From NCBI GenBank assembly GCA_021787565.1, contig JAJYLT010000002.1:108635-172634 (forward strand): 64,000 nt of DNA, in the 5' to 3' direction. This DNA comes from Acidobacteriota bacterium (GTDB taxonomy: Bacteria > Acidobacteriota > UBA4820 > DSQY01). This document shows positions 7,990 to 17,561 of the stretch, piece after piece; within the stretch, counting starts at the first letter, position 1; each line of letters starts with the position of its first letter. Made by a program: the position numbers and the translations under genes. The notes beneath the pieces were generated by a model that made no database searches, was not told where the DNA came from, and saw nothing but the letters and a program-made list of their open reading frames with translations.

Positions 7990-9705
7990 ATGAACACAAC
8001 AATCACTATCGACCCGATTACGAGAATCGAAGGTCACCTCCGGATCGACGTGGAGGTGAACGGCGGGGCGGTACAGGACGCCTGGTCCTCGGGCCAGATG
8101 TTCAGGGGTATCGAGATCATCCTGCAGGGAAGAGATCCCAGAGACGCCTGGCTCTTCACGCAGCGGTTCTGCGGCGTCTGCACGACGGTCCACGCCATCA
8201 CCTCGGTGCGGGCCGTCGAAAACGCGCTGAACCTGGAGATCCCCATCAACGCGCAATACATCCGCAATCTCATCCTCTGCGCCCACGCCCTCCACGACCA
8301 TATCGTCCACTTCTACCAACTGTCGGCGCTGGACTGGGTGGACGTGGTCTCCGCCCTCAAGGGCGATCCTACGCGCACCGCGGCCCTGGCTGAAAGCCTC
8401 TCGCCATGGCCCGGCAACAGCCGCAAGCAGTTCGAAGCGGTGAAGGACAAGCTGGCGGGATTCGTCCAAGCCGGACAACTCGGCATCTTCACCAACGGCT
8501 ACTGGGGCCATCCGGCCATGAAGCTTCCGCCGGACGTGAACCTTCTGGCCGTGTCCCACTACCTGCAGGCCCTCGACATTCAGAGGAAGGCCAACCAGGT
8601 GGTGGCCATCCTGGGCGGGAAGACACCCAACATCCAGAACCTGGCCGTGGGGGGCGTGGCCAACGCCATCAACCTCGACAACGAATCCGCCCTAAACATG
8701 AACAAGCTGTTCATGATCAAGGATCTGCTCGATGAGGTGGCCACGTTCGTGCAACAGGTCTACCTCATCGACGTCTGCGCCGTGGGAGCGCTCTACGCGG
8801 ACTGGCTCAAGTACGGAGCGGGCGTGACCAATTACCTGGCCGTCCCCGATCTGCCCCTGGACACGAAGGGAACGCAGTTCGACCTGCCCGGAGGAACGAT
8901 CTTCAATAAGGATCTGGGCACGGTGAAAGCGATCACCAGCTTCCAGGACCCCTATTTCCGCGACAACGTGACCGAATGCATCGCCCACTCCTGGTACGAT
9001 GGCGACTGGGACAAGCATCCCTACGAGGAGACGACCGAGCCGAAATATTCGGACTTCAACCCCTCCGGGAAGTATTCCTGGGTGAAGGCCCCGCGCTTTC
9101 AGAGCAAGCCCATGCAGGTGGGGCCCCTGGCCCAGGTGCTGGTGGGCTTCGCCACGGGACACGAGCCCACGAAGCGGTGGGCCACCCACGCGCTCCAGAC
9201 CGCCGGCGCCGTCGCCAAGGCCCAGCTGAGCCCCGCCGTCCTCCATGGGACGCTGGGGCGCCACCTCGGCCGCGCCGTCAGGGCGGCCGTCATCTCCGAG
9301 CTCGCCCTCCAGCAGTGGCAGCGGCTGGCCGAGAACATCGGCAAGGGTGACGTGGCCATCTTCAATCCCCCGACCTTCCCCAAGGGAGAGGTCCAGGGCT
9401 TCGGCTTCCACGAGGCGCCCCGCGGGACGCTTTCCCACTGGGTGGTCATCGACAACGGAAAGATCAAGAACTATCAGGCCGTCGTGCCTTCGACCTGGAA
9501 TGCCGGCCCGCGCGACGAAAAGGGGCAGAAGGGGCCGTACGAGGCCTCCCTGGTGGGGAACCCCATCGCCGATTCGGCGCGTCCACTGGAGGTCCTGCGC
9601 ACCATCCACTCCTTCGATCCCTGCCTCGCCTGCGCCATCCATACGCTGGACGTGGAGGGAAAGGAACTCTCGAAGGTCAACGTTTTCAACTCCCGCGACG
9701 TATGA
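7990..9705 (+). CDS. [NiFe] hydrogenase large (catalytic) subunit
   Basis: 571-residue catalytic subunit that holds the NiFe(CN)2CO site and splits H2. The N-terminal motif RFCGVC (about residues 58-63) and the C-terminal motif DPCLACAIH provide the four cysteine ligands. A 20-residue tail follows the final His. It should be removed by the M52 protease encoded next. The N-terminus ITIDPITRIEGHL is the standard L0 signature. There is no export signal, consistent with piggy-back Tat export on the small subunit. The stop overlaps the protease start (ATGA). Confidence 0.95.
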   Translation: MNTTITIDPITRIEGHLRIDVEVNGGAVQDAWSSGQMFRGIEIILQGRDPRDAWLFTQRFCGVCTTVHAITSVRAVENALNLEIPINAQYIRNLILCAHALHDHIVHFYQLSALDWVDVVSALKGDPTRTAALAESLSPWPGNSRKQFEAVKDKLAGFVQAGQLGIFTNGYWGHPAMKLPPDVNLLAVSHYLQALDIQRKANQVVAILGGKTPNIQNLAVGGVANAINLDNESALNMNKLFMIKDLLDEVATFVQQVYLIDVCAVGALYADWLKYGAGVTNYLAVPDLPLDTKGTQFDLPGGTIFNKDLGTVKAITSFQDPYFRDNVTECIAHSWYDGDWDKHPYEETTEPKYSDFNPSGKYSWVKAPRFQSKPMQVGPLAQVLVGFATGHEPTKRWATHALQTAGAVAKAQLSPAVLHGTLGRHLGRAVRAAVISELALQQWQRLAENIGKGDVAIFNPPTFPKGEVQGFGFHEAPRGTLSHWVVIDNGKIKNYQAVVPSTWNAGPRDEKGQKGPYEASLVGNPIADSARPLEVLRTIHSFDPCLACAIHTLDVEGKELSKVNVFNSRDV

Positions 9706-10256
9706 GCGAGGAGACGAACGAGAACACCCGCCAGCGGATTCTGGTTTTGGGCCTGGGCAACGTCCTCATGGGCGATGACGGCTTCGGACCCACCGTGGTG
9801 ACCCTCCTGGCGGCGCAGTACGAACTTCCCGAGGGGGTGTCGGCGCTGGACGCCGGCACCCCCGGTTTCGACCTGTCGCCCCACGTATCCGGCCTCGCCT
9901 CGCTGATCGTGGTGGATACGGTCAATCTCGACGCGCCTCCAGGCACGCTGCGCCTCTACCGCCTCCCCGAAATAGTGGCCCACGTGCCCGTGGTCAGGGC
10001 CTCACCACATGAGCCGGCGCTCCGGGAGACGCTGCTCGCGCTTCAGTTCGCGGGCCAAGCACCGGCCCAGGTCCTGCTCGTCGGCGCCGTCCCCGAGATC
10101 ATCGATGTGGGGCCCGGCCTCAGCGCCTCTCTGCGGGCGGCCGTGCCTGATGCCTTGCGGGAGGTGGTGCTCGAATTGGAGAGGCTCGGGCGTCCCGCGC
10201 TTCAGCGGAGTGCTCCCCTGCCGGCCAACCTCTGGTGGGAAGAGAAGGTCACCTGA
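9702..10256 (+). CDS. Hydrogenase maturation endopeptidase (M52)
   Basis: 184-residue nickel-dependent endopeptidase of the HyaD/HybD/HycI family. It trims the C-terminal tail of the large subunit after nickel insertion. The signature GLGNVLMGDDGFG (about residues 16-28) includes the acidic metal ligand. DAGTPG supplies the second acid, and the SPHEPALRETL segment carries the conserved His. It is translationally coupled to the large subunit, its presumed substrate. Length is slightly above HybD because of a C-terminal extension. Confidence 0.92.
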   Translation: MSEETNENTRQRILVLGLGNVLMGDDGFGPTVVTLLAAQYELPEGVSALDAGTPGFDLSPHVSGLASLIVVDTVNLDAPPGTLRLYRLPEIVAHVPVVRASPHEPALRETLLALQFAGQAPAQVLLVGAVPEIIDVGPGLSASLRAAVPDALREVVLELERLGRPALQRSAPLPANLWWEEKVT

Positions 10257-10276
10257 CGCTGCAAGCTGGAGGTTGA

Positions 10277-10424
10277 GTGGCGCGCCTGGAACGCTGGCTG
10301 GTCATTCTGATCGCTCTGCACGTGGATCGTTCCCGCGTCAGGCCTGCGCGATGCCCTGATGGGGATCAGCATCATCTTCGTCCGACGCTGGCGCGCCTCT
10401 TCAGAGCGCCGGAGACCTCACTAA
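10277..10424 (+). pseudogene. Frameshifted small membrane ORF after the hydrogenase operon
   Basis: Two frames join into one plausible short membrane protein if a single base is skipped near 10322. The first frame reads VARLERWLVILIALH from the GTG at 10277. The second reads WIVPASGLRDALMGISIIF and ends in a basic tail (VRRWRASSERRRPH) with a stop at 10422-10424. Each half alone has no sensible end: the second frame has a stop just upstream at 10308. The result would be about 50 residues with one or two hydrophobic spans. It may be a decayed gene or a sequencing frameshift. No family was recognised. Confidence 0.35.
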
Positions 10425-10453
10425 CAGCCCCCATGGCCGGGTCCCGAACCGGC

Positions 10454-11980
10454 TCAGTTCACATTGCGAGGCACGGGAGAGGTCCCGCTGAGGGCTTCGT
10501 AGGTGTCCTCCACTTCGTCGATCCCCAGGCGAAGGGTCATGGTGACGTGGTTGTAGAGGCACATCTCCAGGCCCTGGCACGCGGGGTCCCGTCCCAGTAC
10601 CCTGACGATGACCTCGTTCGTGCTCGACAGGGCTTCGCAGACCTCCTGCACGCTGAAGCCCTGGCTGAACCTGCGTTCCGCCAGGTCGCGGCAGTAGCCG
10701 AGGAAGGTGGACCGTTCCCGCGTGCGCACGGCGTTCATCAAGTGCCGCATGAGCTGACGGAGGTACCACCTCAGGTCCTGGGCCTCTAGCCGCCGGTAGC
10801 CGAGAAACCACTGTTTGGCCCGCGGGCCCTGGAAGGCCTGCACGAGGGCCTCCATGATCTCCTCCTCGTGCTGGTCCATGAGGCGGTGCACCCGGAGATT
10901 GGCGCGAACCCGCACCTCCTTCATGGCCGCTCGGTTCCGGGCTGCCCACTCGCTGGGATTGCTCTTGAGGTTCTCGATCAAGAACGGCATGCGCCGGAGG
11001 ATCTCGAGCCGCTCCTTGGGGCGCCATCCGATGCGCTCGAAGGAGTGGCAGGCATCCACGGTCATCGCCAAGTCGATGTAGCGGCCCATCCACGGGCGCT
11101 CGAAGGGGCGCTCGCCCAGAAGCCGCCCCGCGATGTCCCTGGCGTACAGTCCGGGCCAGCAGACCAATCGCGGTAGAAAGATGGGCTCCACCTTGCGACC
11201 GAAATAGGCCGCGCAGGCCGCCTCGTAGAGTTCTACGTGGCTGACGGCTCCGTTCGCGCTCGCGATGACGATCTCGCCAGGATTGAGGATCTGGTGGCGT
11301 TCCAGCAAGGCCAGCAGGAAGGATGCTCCATCCCTCACGTGGAGGTAAGGGACGGACGAGGCGCCCTTTCCCGCCAAGATCCTCGCGTTCCAGGCCTTCG
11401 AGAGCCAGGTCTGGAGGAAGACATACAGCGGCGGATACTCGCACCAGTCCGAGAAAATGGCCCCGAAGCGGACGATGCACGAGGGGATGGTGTCCCGGTA
11501 TTCGCCGAGCATGGCTTCCCCGATCCGCTTGGTCTTGGCGTAGATGTGGTCGCCATCCGGAGGCGAGCTTTCGTTCAATGCGCCTCCAGGCGGCGGAAAC
11601 TGGGAGGCGGCCACGGAGCTAGCAAAGACGAACCGCCTGAGGTGCAAATGCTTGCACCGCTCCAGCATGTTGCGAAGGCCGTGGACGTTGGTGCGCCAGT
11701 ATTCCGGGTGGTCCTCCCCCGTGAAGTCATAGTGCGCAGCGAGGTGGATGACCACCTCCGCGCCCCCCTCGCCCTCAATCTCGCGAAACACCTCGTCCAG
11801 CGGTTCCCCCTCGCCGATGTCCACCTGGTACCAGGAGATGCTGTCATGGATCGGCGCGCCGCATTCGTGCTGCGACCGTCTGGCGATGGCGAGAATCCGG
11901 TAGCGGCCCTTGAGCGCCTCCAAGAGATGACGCCCGAGGAAACCCGAGGCCCCCGTGACGACTAATCTCGGAAGATCCAT
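10454..11980 (-). CDS. NAD-dependent epimerase fused to an RsbRD-like C-terminal domain
   Basis: 508 residues in two parts. Residues 1 to about 335 form an extended short-chain dehydrogenase/epimerase: the nucleotide-binding TGASGFLG is at 9-16, a catalytic FASS is at 119-122, and YAKTK gives the Tyr147-Lys151 pair. Residues from about 358 to 500 are all-helical and resemble the RsbRD/RsbR N-terminal domain, ending in the characteristic ERRFSQGFSVQEVCEAL segment. That domain usually senses signals in stress-response switches. The fusion suggests a signal-gated nucleotide-sugar or lipid-modifying enzyme. The substrate is unknown. It reads against the hydrogenase operon. Confidence 0.75.
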   Translation of the reverse strand: MDLPRLVVTGASGFLGRHLLEALKGRYRILAIARRSQHECGAPIHDSISWYQVDIGEGEPLDEVFREIEGEGGAEVVIHLAAHYDFTGEDHPEYWRTNVHGLRNMLERCKHLHLRRFVFASSVAASQFPPPGGALNESSPPDGDHIYAKTKRIGEAMLGEYRDTIPSCIVRFGAIFSDWCEYPPLYVFLQTWLSKAWNARILAGKGASSVPYLHVRDGASFLLALLERHQILNPGEIVIASANGAVSHVELYEAACAAYFGRKVEPIFLPRLVCWPGLYARDIAGRLLGERPFERPWMGRYIDLAMTVDACHSFERIGWRPKERLEILRRMPFLIENLKSNPSEWAARNRAAMKEVRVRANLRVHRLMDQHEEEIMEALVQAFQGPRAKQWFLGYRRLEAQDLRWYLRQLMRHLMNAVRTRERSTFLGYCRDLAERRFSQGFSVQEVCEALSSTNEVIVRVLGRDPACQGLEMCLYNHVTMTLRLGIDEVEDTYEALSGTSPVPRNVN

Positions 11981-12091
11981 CCCCCCATCCTCTGCTCACA
12001 GCATAGCAAGAAGCGCCTGGCGTAGGAAGATACTAGTGAGGATCCACGGCCGCGCGGCGCCAACAGCCTGTAACGCCGCGTCCGGCTCACG

Positions 12092-12310
12092 TCACCCGAA
12101 AGGGTGATGGCGGACAGGGCCACGTTCACCAAGATGAGAGGGCTCGTAGGTCTTGACGCCGTTCAGGCTGAGGCCCAGTTCATCGGCGATCTCCCGAAGG
12201 GTCAGCTTCCCAGCCAGCCGCTGGAGGATCTCCCTCTCCTTGGGGCTCAGCCCGGAAGGCGGCCGGGCCGTCGGGTGCTCACCCTCCGCTGCCCGCGCAA
12301 GCGCTGATTC
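12092..12310 (-). pseudogene. LuxR-type helix-turn-helix relic
   Basis: On the minus strand a frame that is open from 12310 to a stop at 12092-12094 encodes LSPKEREILQRLAGKLT and then LREIADELGLSLNGVKTY. This is the DNA-recognition core of a LuxR/FixJ-family output domain. There is an in-frame stop immediately upstream (12311-12313), no usable start codon and no receiver domain. The final helix departs from the family consensus after KTY. It is best read as the leftover C-terminus of a response regulator. Confidence 0.5.
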
Positions 12311-12336
12311 TCACACCACGGGCTGGCCCCGTTGAA

Positions 12337-13068
12337 TCAGCGCCCTCGCGCCGCCCGGTCGAGGAACCACGCCACCGGACCCGCGGCCCGGACGCGGCCG
12401 GCCGGCAGTTGTGCGGCCTCGGACTCAGATCCATCGAGAAGGATGCGGACCACGGGAGCCTTTTCCGCGCCCGCTACCAGGAACCAGATGGCCCTTGCCG
12501 CGGACAGCCCGCGCAGAGTGAGGGTGATCCGGCTCCGGGGGATGATGCCCGGCGCGGCCTCCGCCGCCGCCACCCAGGCTTCCCGTTCCGCGAGCGCCGG
12601 CGAGCCGGGGAAGAGCGAGGCGGTATGGCCCTCGTCCCCCAGCCCGAGGAGCACCAGGTCGAAGACGGGCTCGCCCTCATCGGCGAAGAAGGCGCGAAGC
12701 TCTTTCTCGTAGGAGGCGGCCGCCTCCGCCGGAGAGCCGAGGCCGACGGGCACGGGGTGGAGGTTGCCCGGGGGGATGGGAATCCGCTCCAGGAGCGCCT
12801 CCCTCACCATCCCGAAATTGCTGGCCGGATCGCTCGGCGGAACGAACCGCTCGTCGCCCCAGAAGAGGTGGATGCGGTCCCATGGAAGCTCCCCCGCTCC
12901 GCCCTCGGCGAGGAGTACGTACAACCGCCGAGGGGTGTGGCCTCCCGAGAGGGCCAGGGAGAAGCGCCCACGCTCGCGCACCGCCTCGCGCGCCATCCGG
13001 CCCAGGCGCTCGGCGGCACTCAGACTCAGTGCCTCCAGCCCATCGAAAACCAGGACCTCCGGCTTCAT
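12337..13068 (-). CDS. pgl: 6-phosphogluconolactonase
   Basis: 243-residue DevB-type lactonase that hydrolyses 6-phosphogluconolactone in the oxidative pentose phosphate pathway. [12 protein letters not shown] (about residue 38), [10 protein letters not shown] (about 70) and [13 protein letters not shown] (about 146) are the family's phosphosugar-binding and catalytic signatures. The ATG at 13068 overlaps the zwf stop (ATGA), so the pair is probably translationally coupled. An in-frame upstream start would add 41 residues of zwf shadow and was rejected. Confidence 0.92.
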   Translation of the reverse strand: MKPEVLVFDGLEALSLSAAERLGRMAREAVRERGRFSLALSGGHTPRRLYVLLAEGGAGELPWDRIHLFWGDERFVPPSDPASNFGMVREALLERIPIPPGNLHPVPVGLGSPAEAAASYEKELRAFFADEGEPVFDLVLLGLGDEGHTASLFPGSPALAEREAWVAAAEAAPGIIPRSRITLTLRGLSAARAIWFLVAGAEKAPVVRILLDGSESEAAQLPAGRVRAAGPVAWFLDRAARGR

Positions 13069-14528
13069 CGCGTCACCCAGCCGCCCGCCAGGTCCGACAC
13101 GAGGGAATCGGCCTCCTCCGGCCCCATGGAGCCCGCGGCGTAGCCCCGCACCGGGGCCCCCGTCTCCAGAAGCGGCGTGTAGAGGCTCCATGCGGCCTCG
13201 ACCTCATCCGCGTGCACGAAGAGGGTCTGGTCGCCCGCCAGCACGTCGTAGAGCAGCGTCTCGTAGGCCTCGGGAAGTGGCTTGAAGGCCTCCGAATAAC
13301 GGAAATGGAGCTTCTGGGTGGCGAGTTCCACCCCCTGGCCCGGCGTCTTCACCTCGAAGTGCAGGTCGAACCCCTCCTCCGGCTGGATGGTGATGACCAG
13401 GACGTTGGAGTGGATCGCGCAGGTGTCGAAGGGGTGGAAGATGAAGACGGGAGGGCACCGAAAGGCCACGGCGATCTGGCTGACCCGACGGGCCATCCGC
13501 TTGCCGGTCCTGAGGATGAAGGGCACGCCGTGCCAGCGCCAGTTGGCCACCTGGAGGCGCAGGGCCGCGAAGGTGGGCGTGCGCGAGCCCGCGGCCACGC
13601 CGGGTTCTCCGAGGTAGGCCGGCACCTCCCCTCCATCCACCGCGCCCGTCCCGTACTGGCCCAGGACCATCTCCTCCGGACCGATGGGTGCGACGGCCCT
13701 CAGTACCTTGGCTTTCTCCTGGCGGATGGCGTCCGCCTCGAAGGCCCCCGGCACCTCCATGGCGGTGAGCGCCAGAAGCTGGGTCAGGTGATTCTGGACC
13801 ATGTCCCTCATGACCCCGGCCCGCTCGTAGTAGCCTGCTCTCCCCTTCACACCCAGGGTCTCGGCCACGGTGATCTGGACGCTTTCCACGCGGTCCCGGT
13901 TCCAGAGCGGCTCGAAGAGCGAGTTGGCGAAGCGGAAGACCAGGAGGTTCTGCACGGTCTCCTTGCCGAGGTAGTGGTCGATCCGGTAAATCTGGGATTC
14001 GTCGAAGCGCTGGTGGATGAAGTCGTTCAGCGCCTTGGCCGACGCCAGGTCGCGGCCGAAGGGCTTCTCGATGACCAGCCGAGTCCAGCCCCGGCTCCGG
14101 TTCAGGCCCGCCTGACCGAGCGCCCCGATGACCTCCGGGAAAGCCTGGGGGGGCAGCGCCAGGTAGAAGACGCGGTGTCCCGGGTGGCCAAGCTGGTCTT
14201 CGATCTGGGCCAGTCGGCGGTCGTAGGCCTCGTAGCTGGCGGCGCTCCGATCGGGCACGACCTGGTAGAACAGGCGGCTCGCCCAAAGCTTGCCGGCTTC
14301 ATCCCCCGAGGGAGGAGCACCGGCCTCCTTCAGCGCTTCGGCGGCCATGGCCCGGAAGCCCCCGTCGTCCATGTCGCTCCCCCGGCCCACGCCGACGATG
14401 GCGCTGCCCGGGTGGAGGCGTCCCTCGTTCGCCAGGTGCGAGAGAGCGGGCAGCAGCTTTCGCATGGAAAGGTCTCCCCTCCCCCCGTGGATCACGAAAA
14501 GCACGGGCTCGGGGCCTCCTGAAGCCAT
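13065..14528 (-). CDS. zwf: Glucose-6-phosphate dehydrogenase
   Basis: 487-residue Zwf, the NAD(P)-dependent first step of the oxidative pentose phosphate pathway. The active-site motif RIDHYLGKE (about residues 181-189) and EKPFGRDL are intact. The N-terminal dinucleotide loop reads [14 protein letters not shown] where the family normally has GATGDL, so it deviates mildly. Length is typical. The gene starts three bases after a truncated gnd frame and overlaps pgl. Confidence 0.93.
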   Translation of the reverse strand: MASGGPEPVLFVIHGGRGDLSMRKLLPALSHLANEGRLHPGSAIVGVGRGSDMDDGGFRAMAAEALKEAGAPPSGDEAGKLWASRLFYQVVPDRSAASYEAYDRRLAQIEDQLGHPGHRVFYLALPPQAFPEVIGALGQAGLNRSRGWTRLVIEKPFGRDLASAKALNDFIHQRFDESQIYRIDHYLGKETVQNLLVFRFANSLFEPLWNRDRVESVQITVAETLGVKGRAGYYERAGVMRDMVQNHLTQLLALTAMEVPGAFEADAIRQEKAKVLRAVAPIGPEEMVLGQYGTGAVDGGEVPAYLGEPGVAAGSRTPTFAALRLQVANWRWHGVPFILRTGKRMARRVSQIAVAFRCPPVFIFHPFDTCAIHSNVLVITIQPEEGFDLHFEVKTPGQGVELATQKLHFRYSEAFKPLPEAYETLLYDVLAGDQTLFVHADEVEAAWSLYTPLLETGAPVRGYAAGSMGPEEADSLVSDLAGGWVTR

Positions 14529-14531
14529 TGG

Positions 14532-14705
14532 TCAGCCCTCCTTCTTGATGGCGTGGCCGCCGAACTTGTGGCGCATCATGGCCAGGAGGCGGTCCGAGAT
14601 CGAATCGGCGTCCCGCGAACGAAAGCGCTCCCTATGTCCCTGATCGAGCAGCCGCTCGGCCACGTTGGCTCCCATGCGGCCAAGTCCGATCATCGCGACT
14701 TGCAT
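14532..14705 (-). pseudogene. gnd: Internally deleted 6-phosphogluconate dehydrogenase
   Basis: A 57-codon open frame. Its first 24 residues are the N-terminus of 6-phosphogluconate dehydrogenase (MQVAMIGLGRMGANVAERLL, the NADP-binding loop). The remaining 33 are the C-terminus of the same family (ERFRSRD, then MMRHKFGGHAIKK). Everything between, including the substrate-binding and catalytic parts, is missing, yet the junction near 14633 keeps the frame. A full-length Gnd is several hundred residues. The location between tal-pgi and zwf-pgl is where a real gnd would be expected. The product cannot be an active dehydrogenase. A true deletion and an assembly error are both possible. Confidence 0.75.
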
Positions 14706-14749
14706 GTCCGTCTCCTAGGGTGGGGCCGGCCCGCGGACGGTCCAATCGT

Positions 14750-17497
14750 TCAGCCGGCCAGCGCGACCAGGAGGAGGTCCAGGCCGGCGAGCGCGTCGCG
14801 TCCCGCATTGACCCTGAGCACCCGTCGTTTTCTCTGCCGCAGGGCATCCAGGTCACCCAGCGCCTGCGCGCGGATCAGGGCGCCGAAGGTGAAATCGGTC
14901 TCCGGCACCGCTACCGCCGCGGCCGGCTCGTCCACGATCTGTAAAAACAGGCCCGTGTTGGGGCCGCCCTTGTGAAGCTGCCCCGTGGAGTGGAGGAAAC
15001 GGGGGCCGTAGCCGGTGGTCACCGCGATGCCCAGCCGTCTTCGGAGGCGTACCGCGATCTCCTCAAGGCGCCGGTCCACCTCCGCCCGCGGGGCGAGGTA
15101 GGCCTGAAGGCACGCGTAGTCGCCGGGATGGCCCTGGCCGAGCCAGGCCTCCAACGACCGGGCAAGGGAGCTCGCATCTCCTGTATTCACCTCTTCAGCG
15201 GGCGCACCTCCGCCCCCCCCTTCCGCCATGGCCTTTTTCGCGAGGTCCTTCGCCAGTTGCACGTCGGGCTGGTTGAAGGGCTGGATGCCCAGCACCACTC
15301 CCGCCGAGGCCACCGCTACCTCCCAGCGGAAGAACTCCCCGCCCACGGCCTCCAGCGAGGAAAGCGACAACTCGATGACGGGGTGGCCCGCCTGGCGAAG
15401 ATCAGCCTGAAGTTTCGCCACGGCTTCTCCATCCGTCCCACCGAGGGTCAGATAGATGAAGAGCCGGTCCTCGCCGTACTCGCTGGCCTCTCCCAGGGGC
15501 TCCCCCGCGACGGGGACGATGCCTTTGCCCTCTTTCCCCGTGCTCTCGGCGATGAGCTGCTCGATCCAGACGGGAAAGGCGGCCAGGGGCGCATCGGCGA
15601 GGAAGGTCACCTTGTCGCGGCCCCCCTCGGCCAGCTCTCCGAGGATCGCGCCGAGCTGGAGGCCCGGGTTCCGGGCGGCGTCATTTTCCGCGCACCGTCG
15701 GGCCATGGCGCGGCCGGACTCCAGCAGGGCCCGCACGGGAACGCCCATCAGGGCCGCCGGCACCAGACCGAAGTGGGTGAGCGCCGAGTACCGGCCCCCC
15801 ACCTCGGCGTCGGCCAGGAATACTCTCCTGAACCGGCGCTCCTCACCGAGCGCCTGAAGCGGCGTCCCGGGGTCGGTGACGGCCACGAAGTGCCTTCCGG
15901 GCGTCTGGGTGAGGGCCGCCACCTGGGCCCAGAAATAGCGGAAGAGGGAGAGGGTCTCCAGCGTGGTTCCCGACTTGCTCGACACCACGAAGAGCGTCCG
16001 CTCCGGATCGAACCGCGCCGCCACGTCCAGGACGGCCTGCGGGTGGGTGCTGTCCAGCACGATCAGCTCCGGGGCGCCTTGGGAGGCCGCGAAGGTCTTG
16101 CTGAAGACCTCGGGCGCCAGGCTCGAGCCGCCCATCCCCAAGACCACCGCGTGGCGCATCCCCTCGTGCCTCACCTCGGCCGCCAGTCCTTCCAATTCGG
16201 CCGCCGCCGCCCGCATCGTTTCGGGGAGGTCCAGCCAGCCCAGCCGGTCGGCAAGCTCCGGGACTTCCCGCTCGGACCAGATCGTCGTGTCCTTTTTCCA
16301 GAGCCTTGCGGCGACCTTCTCTCTGCTCCACGCCGCCAGGCGCGCCTCCACGGCACCCGCCGATGCGCCGAGGCCGAGACGCGAACCGACGGTCCCGCCG
16401 GACATCGCGAGGGCCTTTCGACGCTCCGCAATGGTTTCCAGCAGGCGGTCGTAGGAGTCGGAGAAGGCCTTCACCCCCTCTTCCTGCAACTGTTCGGTAA
16501 TCGCCCTCAGATCGATCCCGAGCGCGGCGAGTCTGCCCAGGTCGGCTTCGGCCCGCTCCATCCCCTCCTCGACCGAGGCCCTGGCGCGTCCATGGTCCCT
16601 GAAGGCTTCCAGGGTCTCGGGGGGCATGGTGTTGACCGTATCCGGGCCGATGAGCTCCTCCACGTAGAGGACGTCACGGTAGGCCGGGTTCTTGGCGCTC
16701 GTGCTGGCCCAGAGGGGGCGCTGCGGGTGCGCTCCCTTCTCGCGGAGCGGCTGGAAGGCCTTCCCGTGAAACAGCTCACGGAACCGCCGGTAGGCCATCT
16801 TCGCGTTGACGATGGCGACGCGGCCCCGCAGCGCCAGCGCCTCCTCGCCGCCGACGGCATCGAGCGCCTTGTCCACGGCCGTGTCCACCCGGCTGACGAA
16901 AAAGGAGGCCACGGAGGCCAGTCGCTCGGGCTGCCCGGCCCTGGCCAGGCCCCTGAGGTAGGCCGCGCTGACGGCCTCGTAATGATCCATGGAAAACATG
17001 AGCGTCACGTTGACGCTGATGCCCTCGGCGATGAGCGTCTCGATGGCCGGGATCCCCTCTCTCGTGGCGGGGACCTTGATGAGGAGGTTCGCTCTGTCCA
17101 CCTCGCCCCAGAGCCGGCGCGCCTCATCCACCGTGCGCTCCGTGTCGCGCGCCAGCCGCGGCGACACCTCCAGGCTGACGAAGCCGTCCGTTCCGCCGCT
17201 CTCTTCATACACGCCGAGAAGAATGTCGCAGGCGCGCTGGATGTCGTGCACGGCGATGCGCTCGAAAAGCTCGGCCTCCGTCGCCCCTGGCACCTCTGCC
17301 AGGAGAGCCCGCAGCCGGGCCTCGTAGCCTGGATCCCCGGCCAGCGCCTTCTGGAAGATGGAGGGGTTGCTCGTGACGCCTCGCACGCCGTCCTCCCTCA
17401 CCAGGCGGGCCAGTTCGCCCGAATCCAGAAGATCGGCGCGGATGTAATCCAGCCACACCGACTGCCCGTACTCGTGAAGCTCCTGCAAGGGATTCAT
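14750..17497 (-). CDS. Bifunctional transaldolase / glucose-6-phosphate isomerase
   Basis: 915-residue fusion. Residues 1 to about 365 are transaldolase: VTSNPSIF is at 41-48, and the Schiff-base lysine is Lys141 in NLLIKVPATREG. Residues from about 380 on are glucose-6-phosphate isomerase, with MGGSSLAPEVF, LDSTHPQAV and VVSSKSGTTLETL. Natural TalPgi fusions of this length are known in several bacterial phyla. The ATG at 17497 follows a GAGGAGG site. It sits between glk and the gnd remnant in a sugar-phosphate operon, linking glycolysis to the non-oxidative pentose phosphate branch. Confidence 0.93.
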   Translation of the reverse strand: MNPLQELHEYGQSVWLDYIRADLLDSGELARLVREDGVRGVTSNPSIFQKALAGDPGYEARLRALLAEVPGATEAELFERIAVHDIQRACDILLGVYEESGGTDGFVSLEVSPRLARDTERTVDEARRLWGEVDRANLLIKVPATREGIPAIETLIAEGISVNVTLMFSMDHYEAVSAAYLRGLARAGQPERLASVASFFVSRVDTAVDKALDAVGGEEALALRGRVAIVNAKMAYRRFRELFHGKAFQPLREKGAHPQRPLWASTSAKNPAYRDVLYVEELIGPDTVNTMPPETLEAFRDHGRARASVEEGMERAEADLGRLAALGIDLRAITEQLQEEGVKAFSDSYDRLLETIAERRKALAMSGGTVGSRLGLGASAGAVEARLAAWSREKVAARLWKKDTTIWSEREVPELADRLGWLDLPETMRAAAAELEGLAAEVRHEGMRHAVVLGMGGSSLAPEVFSKTFAASQGAPELIVLDSTHPQAVLDVAARFDPERTLFVVSSKSGTTLETLSLFRYFWAQVAALTQTPGRHFVAVTDPGTPLQALGEERRFRRVFLADAEVGGRYSALTHFGLVPAALMGVPVRALLESGRAMARRCAENDAARNPGLQLGAILGELAEGGRDKVTFLADAPLAAFPVWIEQLIAESTGKEGKGIVPVAGEPLGEASEYGEDRLFIYLTLGGTDGEAVAKLQADLRQAGHPVIELSLSSLEAVGGEFFRWEVAVASAGVVLGIQPFNQPDVQLAKDLAKKAMAEGGGGGAPAEEVNTGDASSLARSLEAWLGQGHPGDYACLQAYLAPRAEVDRRLEEIAVRLRRRLGIAVTTGYGPRFLHSTGQLHKGGPNTGLFLQIVDEPAAAVAVPETDFTFGALIRAQALGDLDALRQRKRRVLRVNAGRDALAGLDLLLVALAG

Positions 17498-17561
17498 GGG
17501 GAAACCTCCTCTGGTCCGCCGGCTCGCCCGGCGGATGACGGTCATCTCGGGATGCCTTCTC

